Positions 35,121 through 44,848 of a DNA stretch of 64,000 nt are shown here, piece after piece; within the stretch, counting starts at the first letter, position 1, and every line of letters starts with the position of its first letter. The stretch is from Methylomonas sp. 11b. Its GTDB lineage: Bacteria; Pseudomonadota; Gammaproteobacteria; Methylococcales; Methylomonadaceae. The notes under the pieces were generated by a model that saw only the letters and a program-made list of their open reading frames with translations, ran no database searches and was not told the origin of the DNA. Both the position numbers and the translations under genes were made by a program. The stretch lies in contig NZ_KI911557.1 in the NCBI RefSeq assembly GCF_000515215.1, positions 2,475,741 through 2,539,740 of the forward strand, in the 5' to 3' direction.

Positions 35121-37610
35121 CTAAAACTCCAAGCGCACAGACCCCATGGCCGTGAGTGGCGCGCCAGGGTAAATACCAACGCGCGGCGGGGCGTTTTGGA
35201 AGGGATCGGTAGACTCGTAGTAGGTTTTATCCAGCAGATTGCGGATATTGAATTGCGTAATCAACCGGGACTTACCCAGTTGATAGGTATAGCTGGCAAA
35301 GGCATCCAAGCGGGCGTAGCCGGGTAACGCAAACGTGTTGTCGTTATCGCCTTGCCGTTGCCCGGCGGCAAACATGCCCAAGCCAAAGCTCAAACCGTTC
35401 AACGGTTCGTAGTGATGAATATCGTATTTGAGCCAAAGACTGCCGGAATGCTCCGGCACGTTATTCAGACGATGGCCCTGCAGACCGGAAAAGTCTTTGG
35501 TGATACGGGCATCGGTAAAGGCATAGTTGCCGATGATACTGAACTCGTCGGTAAGCCGTCCGGCTATATCCAGCTCGATACCTTGGCTGCGAGCTTTACC
35601 GATAGCCGCACTAGCGAACGGGTCCGGGCTGTTGAAATCGCGGGTCATCAAGTTTTCTTTGGTCAAATGGTAATACGCCAAGGTTGTGGACAAGCGCTGA
35701 TCGAAAAACTCGGTTTTAACCCCGGCTTCGAATTGTTCGCCGATTTCCGGATTAATCGTCGCGCCGGTGGCTGTTATGCCATTATTGGCGCCGAAAGAAG
35801 TGGTCCAATTGCCGTAGATGCTGGCCCAGGTCCAGGGTTGATAAAGAACACCCACCCGTGGACTAAAGCCTTCATCCCGGCGCGAAGGCAGAGCGGCGTC
35901 GGCAGTACTGGCCGAATCGCCCATTCCCACACCGGTTCTGGCCCAATCGTAACGGCCGCCGCCGAGGATATGCACTTTATCCCATAGGGTAATGTGGTCC
36001 TGAAAATACGCACCGTACCAGTCATCCCGGAACAGGTAATGGTTAGTCCCGCCGTCGGAGGGCGTTGCCAGCGCATTGGCGTAATAGGCCTGATCGATAC
36101 CGTATTGGGGATTATAAATATCTATCTCCAAACCCGGCACGGGGTCCTGATAGTTGCCATAGAATTCATAGCTGCCGACTGCGCGCAAATAATCGACGCC
36201 AATCAAGGTTTGATGGCTGACGCCCATTAAGTCGAATTTTCCGGTTAAATCCAGATTGGTCGTATAGGTTTCGCTGTCCGATGTTTGAGAAAATATATTC
36301 CGCGCATAGCGGCGATTACCCGTATTCGGATCGAAAAACTGTTCGACTGTAAAGCCGTTAGCGGGTTTGACGGAGGTGTTTTTATCGTAAACAAACGAAG
36401 CCAGGAACCGATTACGCAAGGTCCAGTTTTCATTGAAGGCGTGCGTTAGATTGAAGCCGAGGTTCACCTTGGAGTTCGTGTCGACAGGATCGTCGGGGTC
36501 GATGAAAGAGCGGCTGACGGGAATAGGCGCCGGGCGATTGCCGATAGCAAATAAGCCTCTGTCAACCTGGGTGTCCTCGTGCAAGGCTTCCAAATCCAAG
36601 GATAGTTCGGTCGCATCGCTGGGTCGCCAGGTCAAAGAGGGGTTTACCAGAACCCGGTCATTGAAATTAAAATCCCGAAACGATTTGTTATTTTGATAAG
36701 CACCGGAAAAACGATAGCTCAACGACTTATCTCCCGAAATAGGGCCGGTGGCATCCCATTCGGTTCTATAAAAATCATAAGCGCCGAAACGCTGCTCCAC
36801 CGAGTAATAGGCCTCGTCGCGAGGTTTTTTGGTGACCAAGTTGATTAAGCCGCCGGGCTCGATACGGCCAAACAAAACCGCCGCGGGGCCTTTCAGTACC
36901 TCGACGCTCTCAAGGTTAGCTGTTTCGTATTGAGCGCCTTCCCCGATATTCAAGCCGCTGGATATCAAGCCGTTGCGATAAACCCGGCCGTTCCTAAAGC
37001 CACGGACAATATAGGCGTTGCTTAAACCCAAGGACGATTGCGGACGTATGCTGCTGACGTTTTCCAGCGCGTCTTTAATGGTGGTGGTTTTTTGATCGTT
37101 CATCACTGCCCTGGGCACTACCTGAATCGATACCGGGGTTTCCATGATCGGCGTATCGGTTTTGGTGGCGGCGCTGGCGCTGGTGCGGTTGTAGTCCGGA
37201 TTATAAGGATCGCTGTCGGCATAGCCGGATCTGCCTGTTACCGTCACCGTCGGCAAAGTCGTAGAATTAGCCGATTGCGGCTCTACCGACTTTGTCGAAT
37301 TTTCCAAGGTTACCGTACCGTCACCCGCTGATTTTGCGGCCAGACCGGAGCCGTCCAATAGCTTATGTAATGCCTGTTGCGGCGTATAACGGCCTTGCAC
37401 GGCATTGGCGCGCAGCCTTTCGGTCAATTGCGAGCTGAAGAACACCTTGACGCCGCTTATCTCGGAAAATTGCAGCAGGGCGTCGGCCAACGGCGCGGCC
37501 GGGATGGCAAAATTGATTTCACTCTCCGCCACGCACCAGGGGCTGGCACTTAGAGTTGCGGCAAAAAGGGTGAAACAGAGAGGGTTAACAAAGGAATAAC
37601 GCTGACTCAT
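35121..37610 (-). CDS. TonB-dependent siderophore receptor with STN domain (FpvA/FoxA-like)
   Basis: 829 residues from the ATG at 37610, which has GGAGG four bases upstream. Signal peptide ends around WCVAES. The STN domain (about 30-105) has FSEISGVKVFFSS and RYTPQQALHKLLDGSGLA. The siderophore-receptor plug has ETPVSIQVVPRAVMNDQ, IVRGFRNGRVYRNG and VEVLKGPAAVLFGRIEPGGLINLVTKKP. The barrel ends PLTAMGSVRLEF. The form is that of hydroxamate or pyoverdine-type receptors. It works with the adjacent FecR and sigma factor. A 33-codon copy of its 3' end lies at 41014-41112. Confidence 0.95.
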   Translation of the reverse strand: MSQRYSFVNPLCFTLFAATLSASPWCVAESEINFAIPAAPLADALLQFSEISGVKVFFSSQLTERLRANAVQGRYTPQQALHKLLDGSGLAAKSAGDGTVTLENSTKSVEPQSANSTTLPTVTVTGRSGYADSDPYNPDYNRTSASAATKTDTPIMETPVSIQVVPRAVMNDQKTTTIKDALENVSSIRPQSSLGLSNAYIVRGFRNGRVYRNGLISSGLNIGEGAQYETANLESVEVLKGPAAVLFGRIEPGGLINLVTKKPRDEAYYSVEQRFGAYDFYRTEWDATGPISGDKSLSYRFSGAYQNNKSFRDFNFNDRVLVNPSLTWRPSDATELSLDLEALHEDTQVDRGLFAIGNRPAPIPVSRSFIDPDDPVDTNSKVNLGFNLTHAFNENWTLRNRFLASFVYDKNTSVKPANGFTVEQFFDPNTGNRRYARNIFSQTSDSETYTTNLDLTGKFDLMGVSHQTLIGVDYLRAVGSYEFYGNYQDPVPGLEIDIYNPQYGIDQAYYANALATPSDGGTNHYLFRDDWYGAYFQDHITLWDKVHILGGGRYDWARTGVGMGDSASTADAALPSRRDEGFSPRVGVLYQPWTWASIYGNWTTSFGANNGITATGATINPEIGEQFEAGVKTEFFDQRLSTTLAYYHLTKENLMTRDFNSPDPFASAAIGKARSQGIELDIAGRLTDEFSIIGNYAFTDARITKDFSGLQGHRLNNVPEHSGSLWLKYDIHHYEPLNGLSFGLGMFAAGQRQGDNDNTFALPGYARLDAFASYTYQLGKSRLITQFNIRNLLDKTYYESTDPFQNAPPRVGIYPGAPLTAMGSVRLEF

Positions 37611-37689
37611 CCGGCCTCCTGGCTTTAAATACGCTGATAACGGCTGGCGAAGAAGGCGCTCCTTCGCGGTATCCGTGTGGGTTCGTAAG

Positions 37690-37699
37690 CAAAGACGAC
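37690..37699 (-). promoter_or_regulatory. 10-base motif upstream of TonB receptor gene, candidate ECF -10 element
   Basis: GTCGTCTTTG on the minus strand, 80 bases before the receptor ATG, identical to the motif at 31717-31726. The surrounding sequence differs, so the match is not simply recent duplication. Candidate target of a FecI-like factor. Confidence 0.45.
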
Positions 37700-37801
37700 C
37701 GAGCAAGTGGGTTTTATAACCCGGATGAGAAAATTTATTTAGCCGAAGGCCAAACGGCGCGGTTTCGCGACCATTGACCAGGAAAACAACGCGGCGAAAA
37801 C

Positions 37802-38791
37802 TTATTGGCGGCGCAAGATCACCAAGGCGTCGGTCAAGCGGGTTTCGCTGACAGCCAAGGTTTTTTCGATGACATTCAACGCCGCTTCCGGGTCGTCGGC
37901 GTCGAATATGCCGGTGACCAAATGCTCGGCCAGAGCCGGATCGGCGATGATTATTTTTCCGGGACGGTAGCGGTTCAGGTCATCCACCACTTGTCGCAGC
38001 GGCTTTTCCTTGAACACCAGGCGCCGTTCTTGCCAGGCACCGGCCTGCTTTAGATTGACGCTTTCCGGCAGTCCGGCTTTACCGCCAGCCGATGCAACGC
38101 GCTGGCCTGCCGCCAGACTTTCCACTGTCTCGCCATCGGCGAACGCGACGCGCACGCTGTGTTCGTAGACCGTCACCGCCAGGTCGCCCTGCCATTGTTT
38201 AACATCAAAAGCCGTACCCAAGGCCCTGACCCGGCCACCACTCGTCACCACCTCGAACGGCCTGGCCGCATCGGCGGCCACCTTGAAATAAGCCTCGCCG
38301 CCGTGCAGGCGGATAAGGCGTTGTCTTTCGGAAAATTCCACCGACAACGACGAAGCAGTATTCAGGATTACCGAAGAGCCGTCGCTGAGTTGAATTCGAC
38401 GCTGTTCGCTGGTGCCGGTACGGAAATCGGCAAAGAAACCGGCGCTGAATGCCCAACCCAAACAAAAGGCCAGCATCAGGCAGGCGGCAATCGGCAACAT
38501 CCGGAGGCTGCGCTTGGGCAGTGTTCGGGCAGGCGTTTTGTGTTGCGTTCCGTTCGAGGCCCTTACTTCCCGTTCGATTTGGTTGATTTGCGCCGGGTTT
38601 AAGCCCTCTATACAGTCAAAAAACTGCTGTGTCTGGCGCCAGGCTTCCTGATTTTCCCGACTGGCCGCCAACCAAGCTCGCCAGCGTTGATCCTGCTCGC
38701 TGTCGAAGAACGGCGATTCGCGCAAAGCTCGCCAGTATTCGGCTTGCGCATTCGCGTCGGCGTCGGGGAAAGGCGGGATGGGTTGGTTCAT
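37802..38791 (-). CDS. FecR family anti-sigma regulator
   Basis: 329 residues. N-terminal DUF4880-like region (EYWRALRESPFFDSEQDQRWRAWLAAS), one membrane helix at about 97-115 (LPIAACLMLAFCLGWAFS), periplasmic FecR domain (DGSSVILNTASSLSV, RLHGGEAYFKVAADAARPFEV, VRALGTAFDV) and C-terminal receptor-contact domain (FKEKPLRQVVDDLNRYRPGKI). It connects the STN domain of the receptor downstream with the sigma factor upstream. Gap to the sigma gene is 90 bp, to the receptor gene 191 bp. Confidence 0.92.
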   Translation of the reverse strand: MNQPIPPFPDADANAQAEYWRALRESPFFDSEQDQRWRAWLAASRENQEAWRQTQQFFDCIEGLNPAQINQIEREVRASNGTQHKTPARTLPKRSLRMLPIAACLMLAFCLGWAFSAGFFADFRTGTSEQRRIQLSDGSSVILNTASSLSVEFSERQRLIRLHGGEAYFKVAADAARPFEVVTSGGRVRALGTAFDVKQWQGDLAVTVYEHSVRVAFADGETVESLAAGQRVASAGGKAGLPESVNLKQAGAWQERRLVFKEKPLRQVVDDLNRYRPGKIIIADPALAEHLVTGIFDADDPEAALNVIEKTLAVSETRLTDALVILRRQ

Positions 38792-38881
38792 AAGAAGGCT
38801 GCGCCGCGGTCGGTTCGGGAATCGGATTATAAAACGCCGGCCGGATAAACATAGGTGTGTTTGCCGATAAAGGCATCCCGT

Positions 38882-39403
38882 TCAATCCAGGTCGCCTATC
38901 CTCTGCCGGCAATGGCGCAGGGCCTGGGTCAAATATTTGAAAATCATGGTCTGCGAGATGCCCAGCCTTTGCTCCACTTCCGCATAACTACAATGCTTGA
39001 GCTTCAGCAGAATAAATACTTCCCGGCATTTGGGCGATAACTCGTCCAGCGCGGCGATCAAATGCTCCAGCTGTTGTTGCGACATGACGGTCCGTTCGAC
39101 GGATAAGACAGATTGCTCGCCGCCCTCCGCCTCGTCATCGGTGGAGTCTTCGACGTCTCTTCCTGAATGGCGATTGTGGCTGCGCAGATAATCGGTGGCC
39201 AGATTGGCGGCGATGCGGAAAATAAAGGCGCGGGGGTTTTCGACGCGGTCTTTGCCGCCGTAGCCGGCATAGCGGATAAACGTCTCCTGAAAAATATCCT
39301 GCGCGGTTTCCGCGCAGCTGATGCGTTGCGACAGAAAGCCCAATAATTCGCGGCGATGCTTATGCATCAGGTCGGCAATGTCGGTGGCGGTCAATTCAAG
39401 CAT
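38882..39403 (-). CDS. FecI-like ECF RNA polymerase sigma factor
   Basis: 173 residues from the ATG at 39403 (MLELTATDIADL); an in-frame start at 39487 would add a stretch without family similarity. Region 2 (ELLGFLSQRISCAETAQDIFQETFIRYAGY, FRIAANLATDYLRSHNR) and region 4 (LSPKCREVFILLKLKHCSYAEVEQRLGISQTMIFKYLTQALRHCRQ) are intact. A rather long acidic linker (VEDSTDDEAEGGE) joins them. First gene of a sigma-FecR-receptor-PepSY module. Confidence 0.93.
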   Translation of the reverse strand: MLELTATDIADLMHKHRRELLGFLSQRISCAETAQDIFQETFIRYAGYGGKDRVENPRAFIFRIAANLATDYLRSHNRHSGRDVEDSTDDEAEGGEQSVLSVERTVMSQQQLEHLIAALDELSPKCREVFILLKLKHCSYAEVEQRLGISQTMIFKYLTQALRHCRQRIGDLD

Positions 39404-39552
39404 AGGACAAGTAACGCAGGGCGGCCAAGGTGTGGCTTTTTGAATAGCAATATCCGCGCCCGACTTGAACTGATGGGCCCTCCGCATAGGTGACGCCTGG
39501 AATGCTGAAGAATTTTTGCTCTAAGCTCCGCGACGGTTAGCACCTCGATCTT

Positions 39553-40812
39553 TTAAACTGTGTTATTTGACTCGCTTCGGTCGCGATTAATCTTCGCAGG
39601 TAGGCTGTTTGCTCGCCGCTTTTGCAACCAGCGGATCACACCGGTGACAAACAACACCGGGCAAGCCAATCCGGTGATAAACACCAAAATCCGCCCGGTC
39701 ATGCCGAAGGCTTGGCCGGAATGCAAAGGCCATTGCCAGTGGGTGAAAATTTCGCCGGCTGTGGCGGTCGGCAGGCTGGGGTCGTCCAGATCCAGAATCT
39801 TGCCGGTGTAGCGGTCGATCACCGTGCAACGGCGTTGCAAAATACTGCCCGGCACATCGACGCCGTCCTGGCAGACCGTGTAGGTTTTGGTAGGCTCGGT
39901 GGCGCCGTAAATCCAGTGTGGCCGGCCTTGCGGATACTGTTTAAAGGCAATCGCCACCGCCTGGTCCATGCCTATCGCCGGTGCGTCGGGATAGGGCGGT
40001 TTGGACTGATACCAATAGCGATATGTCACCGGCGAGAACAACTCCAAAACCGGCACCACGTTATGCGGCAGCACCATATAAATCCCGGAAAACAACACCG
40101 GTATCAGCACCAGCAGCGTGTAAATGCCGCTAGTTTTGTGCAGATCGTAATTAAAGCGCACCTTGCCGGCACCAGACTTAAAAGTCAGCGCCTGCCACCA
40201 TTTGCCGGTCAGCGGCCACCAGACGATCAGGCCGGTCAAGGTCGAGATAATCAATAACGCGGCGGACACGCCGACTATCGGCTCACTGATGTCTCCCGGA
40301 ATCAACAATGCGAAATGCAATTCAAACATCAAGCCTATAAAAGTGCTGGGCAGCCAGTCGCGGGAACGCCTCTTGAGTTGCTTACCCGTCACATTAGTCG
40401 TATACGGGTCAACGGCAACTTCCCAATTTTCCAGCGAACCGTCAGCGTCGGCAACTGCGTACCGCAGTTTGAAGGCCGCGAATTCGTTCCGCGGATAGGT
40501 GGCGAAGTTATATTTGGCGTTTGGCGGCACCGCCTGCTTGCCGGCCGCGAAAATTTCTGCCAAGGGTCGATACTCCGCATCCACCGGTGCCTGCACCACC
40601 AGCATTTCATGGTGCAGCCATTCTTCGATTTCCGCATGAAACACCAAAATACTGCCGGTGATACCGTAGATAGACAGCAGCAGACCCAGTGTCAATCCCA
40701 ACCAAAGATGGACGGTTAACCAGCGTTGGCGCCGGGCTTTCAAACGGGTCAAGTGCGGGCTTGACGAATGGTGTAGAGGTGTCGCCCTTAGATAATTGGC
40801 ATTGATGTTCAT
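39553..40812 (-). CDS. PepSY-domain transmembrane protein, copy B
   Basis: 419 residues, same architecture as the protein at 33682-34911 and nearly the same sequence in helices and in the stretches RRQRWLTVHLWLGLTLG, PHNVVPVLELFSPVTYR and CTVIDRYTGKILDLDDPSLPTA. The differences cluster in the periplasmic PepSY part. It closes the third iron module but lies beside a different receptor gene and the remnant of the old one. The start MNINANYL matches the chosen start of copy A. Confidence 0.9.
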   Translation of the reverse strand: MNINANYLRATPLHHSSSPHLTRLKARRQRWLTVHLWLGLTLGLLLSIYGITGSILVFHAEIEEWLHHEMLVVQAPVDAEYRPLAEIFAAGKQAVPPNAKYNFATYPRNEFAAFKLRYAVADADGSLENWEVAVDPYTTNVTGKQLKRRSRDWLPSTFIGLMFELHFALLIPGDISEPIVGVSAALLIISTLTGLIVWWPLTGKWWQALTFKSGAGKVRFNYDLHKTSGIYTLLVLIPVLFSGIYMVLPHNVVPVLELFSPVTYRYWYQSKPPYPDAPAIGMDQAVAIAFKQYPQGRPHWIYGATEPTKTYTVCQDGVDVPGSILQRRCTVIDRYTGKILDLDDPSLPTATAGEIFTHWQWPLHSGQAFGMTGRILVFITGLACPVLFVTGVIRWLQKRRANSLPAKINRDRSESNNTV

Positions 40813-40955
40813 GGTTTTTAGTCGAAGTTAAGCGATAGTCGTGCTAAGGCAAAGGCAGGTTGTTATATAGGACGTCTCAGCACAGAAAATCCCCATGCCA
40901 ATTGTCGTTTGATTGATACTTGGCGGTGCGCAGGCCAAGTGGATTTGAAACATTT

Positions 40956-40980
40956 AGGTCGAGGTTGCAAGCCCCGACCT
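40956..40980. promoter_or_regulatory. Hairpin between receptor region and PepSY gene, copy B
   Basis: AGGTCG (40956-40961) and CGACCT (40975-40980) with a 13-base loop, the counterpart of the hairpin at 35065-35088. The flanks on both sides are also alignable between the two modules. Confidence 0.45.
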
Positions 40981-41013
40981 GCTTGACTCTGACATCTGCC
41001 TAACCCGAGCCAG

Positions 41014-41112
41014 CTAGAACTCCAAGCGCACCGTTCCCATCGCCGTCAAAGGCGCACCAGGGTAAATGCCGACGCGCGGCGGCGCATTTTGGAAAGGATC
41101 GGTGGATTCATA
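41014..41112 (-). pseudogene. 3' remnant of a TonB siderophore receptor gene
   Basis: The minus strand reads YESTDPFQNAPPRVGI then YPGAPLTAMGTVRLEF and stop. This equals the last 32 residues of the receptor at 35121-37610 except one Ser/Thr change and sits at the same place relative to the PepSY gene. No upstream receptor sequence remains; 145 bp later the stop of an unrelated receptor begins. It shows that the original receptor of this module was replaced or deleted. Confidence 0.88.
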
Positions 41113-41257
41113 GAGCTTAGGTAGGGGTTCGTTACCTCGCCCCAACGGTCTCATGCGCGCTGTACCTCAGCCCCAACATGAACAAGTCAGACTTTGACGT
41201 GGTCCATTCTCTGGGCGGCAATCCTTATTGAACCCGACAGAAAAAAGGCATTGAAGC

Positions 41258-43705
41258 TTAAAACTCCACCTTGACCGACCCCAGCAAAGAGCGCGGCGTG
41301 CCGATGGTGCGCGTACTGCTGGCGCCGCTCCAGTAGGCATCCGGAAAGTAGGTTTTGTCGAGCAGATTGTTGACGTTTAGCTGGACGGTGATTTTGGATT
41401 TTTCGACTTTCCAAGAATATGCGGCCAACAGATCGACTGTCGCATAGCCGGCGGTTTGATAGCCATTACGGGAGCCGTCGGTGGCGCCGTCGCGCATACT
41501 GATGCCGCCGCCGACTTTTAATCCGCGTAAATCGCCTTGCCGGAAATCGTAGGTCGACCATAAACTGCCGACATTTCTAGGTACTGCAAAAAGCCGATTG
41601 CCTTCCAGGCCGTTATTATCCTTGCTGACGCGGGTATCGAAATTGGCATAGGTAGCGATCAGATTCCAGCCCGGCAGCAACTCGCCGCGGATGTCAACTT
41701 CCGGCCCTTTACTGCGTACTTCGCCGGCGGCTATTGAAAAATTGCCGGTAAAGTCAGAGGGGTCGCGAGTGACGACATTTTGTTTGGTGATGTCGTAGTA
41801 CGCCAGCGTTGCGCTGAGTTTGCCGCCGAAAAATTCGAATTTGCTGCCTACTTCCCATTGCTGCGCGCTTTCCGGCGGCAGCGGCTTGCCTGTGAGTGTA
41901 GTAGCCCACTGGTTGGAAACGCCGAAGTTTTCGATGTAGTTACCGTACAGACTCAACCAATCTTGAGCTTGCCATAGTACGCCGACTCTAGGCGTGACAT
42001 CGTCGTCGGCCGGCTGTTCGGTGTGGTTCAAATTGTCCCATTGCTTGACGTATTGGTAACGAAAGCCGCCCATCACATGAAAACCGTAAGGCAATTTGAT
42101 CTGATCCTGGGCATACAGGCCGACAAAATCCGCGCTGTTGTTGCTGGCCCAGCCGGCTGGCGTATAGGCTGTTATCGGTTCGACGGTGTGTACGGGATTG
42201 TGGACGTTGATCGGTGCCAACGTGGCGATATAAGGATTGCTGACAATGTCGGTACGATAGTAATCTCCGCCCATAAGCACGGTATGGGCCAACGGGCCGG
42301 TTTTGAAATGGCCGGTGACGTCCAGCGTCGTGTAATAGGTATTGTCCTGAGTTCTTACCTCGTATTGCTGGCGCGCTAACAGATTGTCCGGCGTCAAGGT
42401 ATCCGACGCCCCCATTACCCAGTTCTCCGCCCTGTCCTGTAGATTGGCTACAAAGCGCTGCTTGATATTCCAATCGTCGTTGAATTGATGCGACCAATCC
42501 AGCCCGATCAGCTTTTCCTCGACATTCACTCGTGCCGGCTCCATCAAATTGCGCGATCTGTCCATACCGATAAACTGGCCGTCGACAAACGGCCAAGTGT
42601 TGTTGTCATAAATCAGGTTGTCGTGGCGGTATTCCATTTCCAGACTGACTTGGGTCCGCGGACTGATATTCCAGGTAATCATCGGTGCGATAAAAGTCCG
42701 TTCTTTATCGACAAATTCGCGAAAAGAACCGCTGTTCTCGAACGAGCCGTTAAATCGGTACAGCAAGGTATCATCCTGGGTCAACGGTCCGGTGGCATCC
42801 AAGGTGGTTCGATACAGATCAAAGGAGCCGAACTGCTGTTGTAATGCGTAATAGGGCGTATTTAGCGGGCGTTTGGTCACGACGTTGACCATGCCGCCCG
42901 GCTCCATTCGACCGTACATAACGGCGGCCGGGCCTTTGAGCACTTCCAGCTGCTCCACGTTGGCCATTTGTCGATTCCCTACCGAGCTATTAGCGTCGCC
43001 GCTCCGCAAGCCGTTACGGAAATAAGTACGGCTACGAAATCCACGTATAAAAATATCGTCGGACAATGCGCCTGATCCATTGCTAAACGTGGCACCGGCC
43101 ACATTCTTTAAGGCCTCGGTCATCTGTATAGTTTGCTGGTCGTCCAGCACCGCCTTGGGGATCAGCTGAATATTGACCGGTGTTTCCATCAGCGGGGTAT
43201 CGGTTTTGGTGGCCGTCGCGGTCACCCTTCGGGTGTAGCTGGGGTTGTAAGGGTCGGTATCCGCGTAAATCTCCGAGCCGGTCACCGTGACACTGGGCAA
43301 AGTGGCGGCATTCGACTGCGGCTCTAGCGCAGCCGATTTATGCAGTGTCACGGTATTACCGTTACTGAATTGATAGGAAACTTGCGAGCCTTGTAACAAA
43401 CGTTTCAAAGCACCTTCCAATGAATAATTGCCGCTGACGCCTTGCGAATCGATACCCTTCACCAACTCCGAGTTGTAAACAAACTGCACGCCGGACTGTT
43501 CAGCCAGTGTGCTGAGTGCGGAGTACAAAGGCTGCGCGGCGATGTTGTAGGTGCGGCTTTCGCTAGTGGCGCTGAGGCTTTCGGCCTGAGCCGTCGGCAG
43601 CGTCGCAGCGGTTATCAAGCCCAGACAAAGCGGCAATGCGCCGATGGCGGATGAGCCTTTAGTTTGGGCTTTTCGCGTCCGGCTTGGGTTTCCGGTTTTT
43701 CTCAT
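41258..43705 (-). CDS. TonB-dependent siderophore receptor with STN domain
   Basis: 815 residues; ATG preceded by GAGGA at eight bases. A long basic signal peptide ends near PTAQAES. The STN domain (about 48-125) has LSTLAEQSGVQFVYNS and NYSLEGALKRLLQGSQVSYQ. The plug has ETPVNIQLIPKAVLDDQ, IFIRGFRSRTYFRNGLRSGD and LEVLKGPAAVMYGRMEPGGMVNVVTKRP. The barrel ends SLLGSVKVEF. It differs clearly from the receptor of the second module in plug and barrel, so another siderophore is likely. Confidence 0.95.
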   Translation of the reverse strand: MRKTGNPSRTRKAQTKGSSAIGALPLCLGLITAATLPTAQAESLSATSESRTYNIAAQPLYSALSTLAEQSGVQFVYNSELVKGIDSQGVSGNYSLEGALKRLLQGSQVSYQFSNGNTVTLHKSAALEPQSNAATLPSVTVTGSEIYADTDPYNPSYTRRVTATATKTDTPLMETPVNIQLIPKAVLDDQQTIQMTEALKNVAGATFSNGSGALSDDIFIRGFRSRTYFRNGLRSGDANSSVGNRQMANVEQLEVLKGPAAVMYGRMEPGGMVNVVTKRPLNTPYYALQQQFGSFDLYRTTLDATGPLTQDDTLLYRFNGSFENSGSFREFVDKERTFIAPMITWNISPRTQVSLEMEYRHDNLIYDNNTWPFVDGQFIGMDRSRNLMEPARVNVEEKLIGLDWSHQFNDDWNIKQRFVANLQDRAENWVMGASDTLTPDNLLARQQYEVRTQDNTYYTTLDVTGHFKTGPLAHTVLMGGDYYRTDIVSNPYIATLAPINVHNPVHTVEPITAYTPAGWASNNSADFVGLYAQDQIKLPYGFHVMGGFRYQYVKQWDNLNHTEQPADDDVTPRVGVLWQAQDWLSLYGNYIENFGVSNQWATTLTGKPLPPESAQQWEVGSKFEFFGGKLSATLAYYDITKQNVVTRDPSDFTGNFSIAAGEVRSKGPEVDIRGELLPGWNLIATYANFDTRVSKDNNGLEGNRLFAVPRNVGSLWSTYDFRQGDLRGLKVGGGISMRDGATDGSRNGYQTAGYATVDLLAAYSWKVEKSKITVQLNVNNLLDKTYFPDAYWSGASSTRTIGTPRSLLGSVKVEF

Positions 43706-43809
43706 GATGTGTCCTCAGTTTGAGTGGGTTTTAGCTGAGAACGATTGGCGGCTGGCTGAGCCGTACTAAAGGATGTGTGGCAAATTGTCGCAGGCAGCAA
43801 AGCCGGCCA

Positions 43810-44784
43810 TCAAGACTGCAAAAACACGAACGGCCCCGCTTCAACGGCCTTGATTGGCAAAGTTTGCTGCAAAGCCTGTAGCCAGACATCGATTTGCTTG
43901 ATGTCCACGGCGATATTCACTTCGCGTTCCGCCAGACTGTCGTCCAATAAACGGATTTGGCTGCGCCGGTAGCGGTTGATTTCGGCGATAACCTGTTTTA
44001 ACGGTACGAAATTCATCAACAAGCGGCCACGGCGCCAGGCGTCGGCGTTGCTTAATTCGACTGCTTGCGGCACGCCCAACATCTCGGTATTGAAGCTTAG
44101 TTGTTGGCCGGGTTGCAGTGTGGCGCTATCGGCTTGCGCACCGTGCGCGGACGGCCTGCTACTACGGACTTTGCCTTGCAATAGCGTAACCGCGCCGGCT
44201 TGGCCGTCGTAACGGATGATAAAGCGGGTGCCCAACGCTTCTGTGGACGTAGAACCGGATACGACCCGAAACGGCTTGTGCTCGTCATGCGCCACGTCAA
44301 ATTCGGCCTCGCCGCGCAGCAATTCAATGCGTCGCTCATTGGCATTGATTGACACATCGATGGCGGTATCGGTATTCAGGTGCGCGATACTGCCGTCGGC
44401 CAGCGTAATTGAGGTCTGCTCGCCGATGCGGGTACGGTAGTCTGCCAGCGGATGTTGCAAGTAATCCGGATAAAAACCACTCATCACGCTCAGCAGCAGC
44501 GAAGCGGCCACAGCCAAGCCGAATCCGCGCTTTAGCCTACGCCCTCGCCGCTGCCTTATCGCCAGCGCGCGGCGGCGTTGCCGGTCAGCGAGCAGCGACC
44601 GCGGCAGGTGTTGCCAAAGGGTCTCGACATCACGATAGGCTTGCTCGTGTTCGGGGGTTTGCGACCGCCAGTTTTCGAACTCAGCCAATACCGTGTCATC
44701 GGCAGCACCGGACTTTAGGCGCACGTGCCAGGCAACGGCTTGTTGCTGCAAGGCTTCTCGGCGAGTTGAAGAAGTTTCGTTCAT
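43810..44784 (-). CDS. FecR family anti-sigma regulator
   Basis: 324 residues from the ATG at 44784 (MNETSSTRREA); an earlier TTG at 44862 would overlap the sigma gene. N-terminal DUF4880 (VAWHVRLKSGAADDTVLAEFENWRSQTPEHEQAY), membrane helix at about 93-112 (GFGLAVAASLLLSVMSGFY), FecR domain (DGSIAHLNTDTAIDVS, IELLRGEAEFDVAHDEHKPF) and the C-terminal receptor-contact domain (NFVPLKQVIAEINRYRRSQ). It belongs to the receptor at 41258-43705. Confidence 0.92.
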   Translation of the reverse strand: MNETSSTRREALQQQAVAWHVRLKSGAADDTVLAEFENWRSQTPEHEQAYRDVETLWQHLPRSLLADRQRRRALAIRQRRGRRLKRGFGLAVAASLLLSVMSGFYPDYLQHPLADYRTRIGEQTSITLADGSIAHLNTDTAIDVSINANERRIELLRGEAEFDVAHDEHKPFRVVSGSTSTEALGTRFIIRYDGQAGAVTLLQGKVRSSRPSAHGAQADSATLQPGQQLSFNTEMLGVPQAVELSNADAWRRGRLLMNFVPLKQVIAEINRYRRSQIRLLDDSLAEREVNIAVDIKQIDVWLQALQQTLPIKAVEAGPFVFLQS

Positions 44785-44848
44785 TACGGCGTTGTTTGGA
44801 GCGGGATATTTACTATAACGATCCACGGCGCTTAAATCCACACTAAGC

